The notes below the pieces were generated by a model, which saw only the letters and a list, made by a program, of their open reading frames with translations, did no database searches and was not told the DNA's origin. Shown here piece after piece: positions 1-5,003 of a stretch of 5,003 nucleotides of DNA. The stretch comes from Emcibacter sp. (GTDB taxonomy: Bacteria > Pseudomonadota > Alphaproteobacteria > Sphingomonadales > Emcibacteraceae). The DNA lies in NCBI GenBank assembly GCA_023142175.1, contig JAGLJX010000243.1, positions 1 to 5,003 of the forward strand, given 5' to 3'. Both the position numbers and the translations under genes were made by a program. Within the stretch, counting starts at the first letter, position 1. Each line of letters starts with the position of its first letter.

Positions 1-835
1 GCGCACCGCCCAGAGCCAGACTGCCCGTATCCCCCATAAATATCATGGCTGGTGGGGCATTATACCATAGGAAGCCCAGTCCCGCGCCAATCATCGCAGC
101 GCAAAATACTGCAAGCTCACCCGCACCGGCCACATATGTAACCTGTAGATATTCGGCAAAGACGCTGTTACCTACCAGATAGGCTATCAGTGCAAAAGTA
201 CCAGATGCAATGATCACAGGCATGATCGCCAGACCATCCAGCCCGTCCGTCAAATTAACACTGTTGGAAGCACCCACCAGAATAAATACGGCGAAAGGCA
301 TCATGAACCAGCCCAGGTCTATCAATGCATTTTTGAACAGGGGTACGGCCAATTGAGTGCCCATCGTATCGCCCGCCTTATCCATAATGATCAGAACCGC
401 GACAACGGATACAATAATTTCCATCAAAAGCTTCACTCTGCCTGATACGCCATCTGAACTGGATTTGGTGATCTTGTGATAATCATCAAGAAAACCAATT
501 AACCCAAAACCAGTTGTCACAACAAGGCAGGCCCAGACATATTGATTGCTCAAGTCAGTCCATAGCAACGTACCCACCGATAGGCCAAGCAGGATAAGAA
601 AACCGCCCATGGTCGGTGTTCCCTGCTTGGTCAGCAGATGACCTTCCGGCCCGTCAAGCCTTATGGGTTGGCCTCTTTTTTGCTTTCTCTTCAACATTCC
701 AATGACCGAAGGGCCGCACAGAAAGCTGATCAGAAAAGCCGTCATCAAGGCTCCGCCGGCGCGAAAGGTCAAATATCTGAAAAGGTTAAATATCCCTATA
801 TCATCACTCAGGGGATATAAAAAATGATACAACAT
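1..835 (-). CDS. mraY: Phospho-N-acetylmuramoyl-pentapeptide transferase MraY (3' end cut by window edge)
   Basis: This integral inner-membrane enzyme transfers phospho-MurNAc-pentapeptide from the UDP precursor to undecaprenyl phosphate, giving lipid I. I translated the minus strand by hand from the ATG at 835-833. The frame stays open to base 1, giving 278 codons; the family is about 360 residues, so roughly 80 C-terminal residues, including the expected histidine-rich loop, lie outside. Visible family motifs are GTPTMGG (72-78), DDYHK (117-121), [10 protein letters not shown] (194-203) and [12 protein letters not shown] (266-277). D117, D118 and D269 match the conserved active-site aspartates (D115, D116 and D267 in E. 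coli). About seven hydrophobic segments are visible, near 24-44, 78-92, 100-116, 135-151, 176-192, 203-221 and 240-260, as expected for a ten-helix protein. The start follows the murF stop by 13 bases with a good ribosome binding site, and the N-terminus [12 protein letters not shown] is typical of alphaproteobacterial MraY. No frameshift or missing motif is seen. Confidence 0.97.
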   Translation of the reverse strand, partial: MLYHFLYPLSDDIGIFNLFRYLTFRAGGALMTAFLISFLCGPSVIGMLKRKQKRGQPIRLDGPEGHLLTKQGTPTMGGFLILLGLSVGTLLWTDLSNQYVWACLVVTTGFGLIGFLDDYHKITKSSSDGVSGRVKLLMEIIVSVVAVLIIMDKAGDTMGTQLAVPLFKNALIDLGWFMMPFAVFILVGASNSVNLTDGLDGLAIMPVIIASGTFALIAYLVGNSVFAEYLQVTYVAGAGELAVFCAAMIGAGLGFLWYNAPPAMIFMGDTGSLALGGA

Positions 836-844
836 TAATTGCTT

Positions 845-849
845 TCCTT
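845..849 (-). promoter_or_regulatory. Ribosome binding site of mraY
   Basis: On the minus strand the sequence reads TGAAGGAAAGCAATTAATG. AAGGA lies 9 bases before the mraY ATG at 835, a good Shine-Dalgarno match and spacing. Its first A is the last base of the murF stop codon TGA (851-849), so ribosomes ending murF stop on this site, which favours re-initiation. This is the strongest binding site of the three complete junctions in the window. Confidence 0.75.
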
Positions 850-2270
850 CACACGGCTTCTTTTACAACGGGAACTTCCAAGTCCAGTATTCTATCAACT
901 ACCACATTCATACCACTGGCATTTGACCCCTTTACCATAACCACATCACCCGGACGCAAATCACGGATCAATATAGCATCCAGCGCGGTTCTATCATCAA
1001 AATGCCCCCCATTGCGGAATCCCTCCAGCTGGTCAGATAATTTCTTCATATGTGAGCCAACTGTATAAACCCGGTCTATGCCTCTATCTTTAATTACTTC
1101 TGCCAATGCGGCATGTAGGTCTTCGCTTTTATCGCCAAGTTCCGCCATATCCCCCAGAACGGCAATTCGTCTTGCTTTGATTTGCCGCGACGTTTGCTCC
1201 AAAGTCTCTAATGCAGCGCGCATGGAGGCGGGATTAGCATTATAACTTTCATCAATCAACAGGATTGATTCCTCCCCGGACATATCCAGAAAAATACGGT
1301 GGCGACGTCCGCGGCCTTTTAGAGGCTTTGTTTCCGCAAGGCCAAGGCCCGCAAGCCCTAGATCACCACCAACAGCTTCCACCGCCGCCAGAATAGCAAG
1401 GCTATTCATGACCCAGTGATGACCAAGCATACCAATCTTGAAGGTCATTATCTGCCCCATCACACTGGCGATAACACAGCTGCAAGTATCATGAAATGCC
1501 TGCCTGACTATATGAACATGAGCCGTATTATCCGACCCGAATGAGATGATTTTGCTAACACCCGCCGCACTGGCTTTGTCATTCAGGCGGCAATATTGCA
1601 GATTGTCATGGTTAAGCACAGCCGTACCGCCGGGCATCAGGCCTTCGAAGATTTCCGCCTTCGCATCTGCAATTTCCTCAACATCCCTGAAAAATTCACT
1701 GTGAGCCAGTTCTACGGTTGTGATAATCGCAATATGCGGCCGCACCATCTTGGACAATATTCTCAGCTCACCAGCGTGATTCATGCCGAGCTCAAATATA
1801 CCATAATCTGCATCCCGTGGCATCCGCGCCAAAGACAGCGGCACACCAATATCATTATTGTAGCTCAGCACACTGGCATGGACTTTTTTGTTGCGGGACA
1901 GCGCATTCTTCAGCGTCTCCTTGGTGCCGGTTTTACCCACGCTACCCGTGATGGCAATGATCGGAATATCCACCCGCGCCCGCGCCGCCCGACCCAACGT
2001 TTCCAAGGCAACTTTAACATCTTTAACCATGACCAGAAGTTTAGGGTCAAGCCCCTCAACCGGCTTGCTGACCACAACCGCAACCGCGCCTTTGGCGATA
2101 GCCATTTTAACATAATCATGACCATCGGAATTCGGCCCTATCAAAGCAAAAAACAGGTCGCCTTCCTCCAGAGTCCGGCTATCTATGGAAATGCCCTGAC
2201 ACTGCCAACTATTGTTCAGCTTTATACCAAATATTTTTGCAATTTCCTGATCTGTCCAAAGGGGTGTCAT
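849..2270 (-). CDS. murF: UDP-N-acetylmuramoyl-tripeptide--D-alanyl-D-alanine ligase MurF
   Basis: This cytoplasmic ATP-dependent ligase adds D-Ala-D-Ala to UDP-MurNAc-tripeptide, the last soluble step before MraY. From the ATG at 2270 it is 473 residues, normal for MurF. The N-terminal substrate domain (about 1-100) contains [18 protein letters not shown] (26-43). The central ATPase domain carries the P-loop [11 protein letters not shown] (108-118), then SYNND-GVPL (136-144), ELGMNHAGE (160-168) and the [11 protein letters not shown] segment (184-194). The C-terminal domain has [11 protein letters not shown] (340-350), the VLGDMAELG motif (371-379) and VKGSN (446-450). This set separates MurF from MurC, MurD and MurE. 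I chose ATG 2270 over an in-frame GTG at 2282 because the ATG overlaps the murE stop as ATGA and has AAGGTGG 8 bases upstream, whereas the GTG lies inside that binding site. It sits between murE and mraY, as expected for a dcw operon. Confidence 0.97.
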   Translation of the reverse strand: MTPLWTDQEIAKIFGIKLNNSWQCQGISIDSRTLEEGDLFFALIGPNSDGHDYVKMAIAKGAVAVVVSKPVEGLDPKLLVMVKDVKVALETLGRAARARVDIPIIAITGSVGKTGTKETLKNALSRNKKVHASVLSYNNDIGVPLSLARMPRDADYGIFELGMNHAGELRILSKMVRPHIAIITTVELAHSEFFRDVEEIADAKAEIFEGLMPGGTAVLNHDNLQYCRLNDKASAAGVSKIISFGSDNTAHVHIVRQAFHDTCSCVIASVMGQIMTFKIGMLGHHWVMNSLAILAAVEAVGGDLGLAGLGLAETKPLKGRGRRHRIFLDMSGEESILLIDESYNANPASMRAALETLEQTSRQIKARRIAVLGDMAELGDKSEDLHAALAEVIKDRGIDRVYTVGSHMKKLSDQLEGFRNGGHFDDRTALDAILIRDLRPGDVVMVKGSNASGMNVVVDRILDLEVPVVKEAV

Positions 2271-3739
2271 GCGCTCGCCCACCTTTCCGGAGGTGGCCTG
2301 CCCGCATCTGTGGCAATAGCAGAACGGATTTCGGATCTGTCATCAAAGGGGCGAATGGTATTGCCTATGATCTGCCCCTGCTCATGACCCTTACCTGCGA
2401 CCAACAGGATATCACCTTTTTCCAATTCATCCACGGCGGCCTTAATGGCATTGGCCCGGTCGGCAATTTCGGTTGCCCCTGGGCAGCCTACCAAAACCTG
2501 AGCACGAATTTTTGAGGCATCTTCACTGCGCGGATTATCATCGGTGACATAAACCCGGTCCGCCTGTTTTACGGCAATTTCTCCCATAATTTTGCGCTTG
2601 CCGACATCCCTATCGCCGCCACAGCCAAAAACAACAAATAATTTCCCCTTGGTATGGGGCCTGATGGCTTTAAGCACTGTTTCCAGTGCATCGGGGGTAT
2701 GGGCATAATCCACATAAACTCTGGCACCCGAACTATGACGGCCGACTTGCTCCATCCGGCCCGGCACTGCTTTAAGATGAGACAGGGCCTTAAAAGCATT
2801 TTCCACATCGCCGCCACTGCCGATGACCAGACCCACTGCCATCAGGGCGTTCATGGCCTGAAAAGAACCAATCAACGGCAAGGTCAGATCATAAATTTCT
2901 GACTTATAATTTATGGTAATTTCCTGACCAATATCCGATATGCGCTGACGAAGCAGACGGATATCACCCGAATGCTGGCCTACGGTTATAATACGATGTC
3001 CCCGTGCCCAGCAAATATCGGCAATTTCCATAACAAGCTGGCTATCCGCATTCAGAACCGCAACGCCACCCGGTTTCATGACCTCGCCAAACAACCGGAC
3101 CTTGGCATAATAATAATTTTCCTGAGAGCCATGATAGTCAAAATGATCCCGACTAAGGTTGGTGAAGGCTGCCACGGAGACATTGATGCCATCCAGTCTA
3201 TATTGCGCCAGTCCATGACTTGAGGCTTCAAAAACAACATGGCCAACGCCCGCATCACATAAATCACTCATCGCCAATTGCAGGGTTACCGGGTCCGGTG
3301 TCGTCAGCCCGGTCTGTCTGTTCACCCCCGGCGCACTGATCCCAAGCGTCCCAACCATGCCGGCTTTTTTTCCCATATATTCCCAGATTTGTTTGGTAAA
3401 GGAAGCCACAGATGTCTTGCCATTGGTTCCCGTTACGGCAACCACCGTTTCCGGCTGTCTGTCAAAATATCTTGCCACGATATAAGCAAAAAGACGAGCC
3501 GGTATCTGATCATTGATCCAGACAATATTCTCATCATCCTGAACAGCATCGGGACGGCATAGTATGGCAACCGCTCCCGCCTTTATAGCATCGCCAATAT
3601 ATTTTGCGCCGTCAACCTGAGTACCGGGAAGGGCGGCAAAAAGAAAGCCCGACTTCACTGCCCTGCTGTCAGCTGTCAAGCCCGTGATTGTAACATCACG
3701 GCTTAGGGCTTTATCATTTAACAGTTCAGAAAGCTTCAT
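2267..3739 (-). CDS. murE: UDP-N-acetylmuramoyl-L-alanyl-D-glutamate--2,6-diaminopimelate ligase MurE
   Basis: This cytoplasmic ATP-dependent ligase adds the third stem-peptide residue to UDP-MurNAc-L-Ala-D-Glu. The 490-residue length is normal for the family. Domain 1 holds the UDP-binding DSR (24-26) and the FLFAALPG loop (32-39). Domain 2 holds the P-loop TGTNGKTS (103-110), TTPD (146-149), EASSHGL (171-177), TNLSRDH (193-199), and the lysine of YAKVRLF (K213), which aligns by motif with the carbamylated lysine of the family. Domain 3 holds VDYAHTPD (343-350), FGCGGDRD (371-378), DNPRSE (401-406) and GKGHE (449-453). DNPR is the known signature of enzymes that choose meso-diaminopimelate rather than lysine, so the diaminopimelate specificity is well supported. 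The ATG at 3739 lies 5 bases after the ftsI stop. The stop overlaps the murF start. After the conserved FDDR (465-468) there is a short Pro/Arg-containing tail (480-490), whose codons include the murF ribosome binding site. Confidence 0.98.
   Translation of the reverse strand: MKLSELLNDKALSRDVTITGLTADSRAVKSGFLFAALPGTQVDGAKYIGDAIKAGAVAILCRPDAVQDDENIVWINDQIPARLFAYIVARYFDRQPETVVAVTGTNGKTSVASFTKQIWEYMGKKAGMVGTLGISAPGVNRQTGLTTPDPVTLQLAMSDLCDAGVGHVVFEASSHGLAQYRLDGINVSVAAFTNLSRDHFDYHGSQENYYYAKVRLFGEVMKPGGVAVLNADSQLVMEIADICWARGHRIITVGQHSGDIRLLRQRISDIGQEITINYKSEIYDLTLPLIGSFQAMNALMAVGLVIGSGGDVENAFKALSHLKAVPGRMEQVGRHSSGARVYVDYAHTPDALETVLKAIRPHTKGKLFVVFGCGGDRDVGKRKIMGEIAVKQADRVYVTDDNPRSEDASKIRAQVLVGCPGATEIADRANAIKAAVDELEKGDILLVAGKGHEQGQIIGNTIRPFDDRSEIRSAIATDAGRPPPERWASA
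2279..2285 (-). promoter_or_regulatory. Ribosome binding site of murF, inside the murE 3' end
   Basis: The minus strand reads AAGGTGGGCGAGCGCATGA. AAGGTGG lies 8 bases before ATG 2270, which shares bases with the murE stop (ATGA, 2270-2267). The site lies within the last codons of murE. It decides the murF start: the alternative in-frame GTG at 2282-2280 is part of the binding site and has no comparable site of its own at the right distance. The ATGA arrangement is a common form of translational coupling; coupling here is inferred from that layout. Confidence 0.72.
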
Positions 3740-3744
3740 CTTGT

Positions 3745-5003
3745 TCAGTTCTTCACCAATATCAGGTCCTGATATTTTGTTTCAACATTCGTAATCGGCA
3801 CCACGCCAAGCATGGGGCCGATCCGGCTAATAATCTGTCCGACCACCGGAGCTGCAATCCAGCCTCCCGTCGCCTTATAGAAAGTTTCCTCTCTTCCCTG
3901 TGGCTCATCCAGCATGGCAAAAATCACGTATTTCGGATTATCCATAGGGAACACGCCAACAAAGGAGGTGATTTTATTTTTCCGGCTATATGCACCATTT
4001 ATTACTTTTTCAGCGGTTCCGGTTTTACCGCCGACCCGATAACCTTCGACCTGTGCGTTACCACCACTACCATAATCCACCGCAAGCCGCATTAAATGGC
4101 GCATTTTCCGGCTGGTTTCGGCTGATATTACGCGAGGATAGTCATCTTCATGGGAAAATTTGGCCAGATCATTTGACCCACCATACGAGACATCGTCCAG
4201 ATCATCATACTTGCGAATTAAGGTGGCAGGAATAAGGCGTCCACCATTGACTACAGCGGCAATTCCCGACACCAGATGAAGGGGCGTCACCGCAATACCA
4301 TGACCATAAGATACCGTCATAGACTGGATCTCGCCCCAACGCCGTGGCAGGATGGGCCGGGACAGTCCGGTAAGTTCAATGATCGGCTTATCAAACATAC
4401 CTAACCGCTCCAGATAGGCCTTCTGATATTCAATTCCCACCTGCCGGGCGATAAGTGACGCACCAATATTTGAAGAATATGTATAAACCTCAGGCACACT
4501 TAAAAACCGGTTCTTGGCATGGTCATCATGAATAGTCCGCCGCCCTACTTTCAAAGGCTGCGTAGCGTCAAATTCATCCGTGAGCTTTACCGCACCGGAA
4601 TCCAGCGCCATAGCCAGTGTGAAGGTCTTGAACCCGCTGCCCATTTCATAGGGCTCCAATATATTACGGTTTTTCATCTCAGGGCCATTTGGGTGCAGGG
4701 AACCGTTACCATCAAAATCCGGCAGGGATGTCATCGCCAGAATTTCGCCTGTCTTTACGTCCATTACGATGCCCGCAGCGCCCTTTGCGGAATATCTGTC
4801 CATAGCAAATTTGAGTTCCTGCCGCACAATATGCTGAACCCGCAAATCAAGTGACAAATGTAACGGATCATTTGAACGCTCTGGATTGGACAGATGGTCA
4901 TTGAAGAATTTTTCCACTCCGGCCTGCGGTTTATTGTCCACATCCACATAGCCCAACACATGAGACGCCAGCCTCCCCTGCGGGTAAACTCTTTTTTCCG
5001 CTT
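3745..5003 (-). CDS. ftsI: Septal peptidoglycan transpeptidase FtsI / PBP3 (N-terminus cut by window edge)
   Basis: FtsI is the class B penicillin-binding protein that cross-links septal peptidoglycan in the periplasm, anchored by one N-terminal membrane helix and working with FtsW in the divisome. The frame is open to the right edge and gives 418 complete codons. About 150-180 N-terminal residues, including the membrane anchor, are probably missing; the true start is not in the window. The first visible residues, EKRVYPQGRLASHVLGYVD, are the end of the conserved class B non-catalytic domain. The transpeptidase domain has all three catalytic motifs: SGFK (Ser codon 4638-4636, Lys 4629-4627), SSN (4476-4468) and KTGT (4026-4015). 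The C-terminal part, with MLDEP, ATGGW and AAPVVG, resembles alphaproteobacterial FtsI. Position before murE separates it from the elongation enzyme PBP2 (MrdA), which normally sits beside rodA. A GTG at 4959 is not the start, because conserved family sequence continues in frame upstream of it. Confidence 0.96.
   Translation of the reverse strand, partial: AEKRVYPQGRLASHVLGYVDVDNKPQAGVEKFFNDHLSNPERSNDPLHLSLDLRVQHIVRQELKFAMDRYSAKGAAGIVMDVKTGEILAMTSLPDFDGNGSLHPNGPEMKNRNILEPYEMGSGFKTFTLAMALDSGAVKLTDEFDATQPLKVGRRTIHDDHAKNRFLSVPEVYTYSSNIGASLIARQVGIEYQKAYLERLGMFDKPIIELTGLSRPILPRRWGEIQSMTVSYGHGIAVTPLHLVSGIAAVVNGGRLIPATLIRKYDDLDDVSYGGSNDLAKFSHEDDYPRVISAETSRKMRHLMRLAVDYGSGGNAQVEGYRVGGKTGTAEKVINGAYSRKNKITSFVGVFPMDNPKYVIFAMLDEPQGREETFYKATGGWIAAPVVGQIISRIGPMLGVVPITNVETKYQDLILVKN
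3751..3757 (-). promoter_or_regulatory. Weak ribosome binding site of murE, inside the ftsI 3' end
   Basis: The minus strand before murE reads GGTGAAGAACTGAACAAGATG. GGTGAAG is a partial Shine-Dalgarno match 11 bases before the ATG, weaker and farther away than the sites of murF and mraY. The ftsI stop (TGA, 3747-3745) falls between site and start. Murein ligase synthesis may therefore rely on ribosomes arriving from ftsI; that dependence is an inference from the spacing only. Confidence 0.45.

Noticed and set aside
638..820. A 60-codon plus-strand open frame near the start of mraY.
   Set aside because: It is fully antisense to the conserved N-terminal MraY coding sequence and has a low-complexity translation without a recognisable motif.
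836..848. The 13-base murF-mraY gap as a terminator or internal promoter.
   Set aside because: It is too short for a hairpin terminator or a promoter and is accounted for by the mraY ribosome binding site and spacer.
1596..2387. A 263-codon open frame on the plus strand, antisense to murF and the end of murE.
   Set aside because: Its translation is rich in His, Arg, Asn and Gln with no recognisable domain. It lies wholly opposite well-conserved murF and murE sequence, and I see no convincing promoter or binding site before it. It is best explained as a shadow of codon bias in the real genes.
2964..2992. A TATAAT sequence on the plus strand (2987-2992) as a possible antisense promoter within murE.
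   Set aside because: The hexamer at 17-base spacing (TCACCC, 2964-2969) does not resemble TTGACA, and no gene follows on that strand. A chance match in coding sequence is more likely.
3745..4959. Treating GTG 4959 as a true start, which would make ftsI a complete 404-residue gene.
   Set aside because: The frame stays open to the window edge and the upstream residues (EKRVYPQGRLASH) match the conserved class B PBP region. The gene is cut by the window, not short.
4764..4961. A 65-codon minus-strand frame starting at ATG 4961.
   Set aside because: It is the out-of-frame reading of ftsI. The frame starting two bases later gives clear FtsI sequence (LGYVDVDN and onward).

Overview
The window is a stretch of a division and cell wall (dcw) gene cluster, read entirely on the minus strand. 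In transcription order, from high to low coordinates, it holds the 3' part of ftsI (PBP3), complete murE, complete murF, and the 5' part of mraY. The two end genes are cut by the window edges. Coding sequence covers almost every base: the only intergenic bases are 5 between ftsI and murE and 13 between murF and mraY, and murE and murF overlap in an ATGA. No stretch of 300 bases lacks a gene.

The organism looks like a Gram-negative alphaproteobacterium. The gene order is the standard proteobacterial dcw order. The FtsI C-terminus (ML-DEP, an ET-F motif, ATGGW-AAPV, and a final RIGP-LG segment) and the MraY N-terminus (MLYxFLYPLSD, then [14 protein letters not shown]) resemble alphaproteobacterial versions as I know them. 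MurE carries DNPR, the signature of enzymes that add meso-diaminopimelate, which fits Gram-negative peptidoglycan. Base composition looks close to balanced by eye (not computed), so this is not one of the very GC-rich alphaproteobacteria. I do not name a genus.

Three of the genes act in sequence. MurE adds meso-diaminopimelate to UDP-MurNAc-dipeptide, and MurF adds D-Ala-D-Ala to give UDP-MurNAc-pentapeptide. MraY moves the phospho-MurNAc-pentapeptide onto undecaprenyl phosphate in the inner membrane, making lipid I. FtsI is the septal transpeptidase that later cross-links the finished material at the division site. The tight spacing implies one polycistronic message with coupled translation. 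The sequence to the left should continue through the rest of mraY to murD and ftsW. The sequence to the right should hold the FtsI N-terminus, then ftsL and rsmH (mraW).

I found no mobile element, RNA gene, CRISPR array, terminator, convincing internal promoter or unknown gene. This is conserved core-genome sequence, and I see no sign of an undescribed system. The findings are minor points about start choice, coupling and residue variants.
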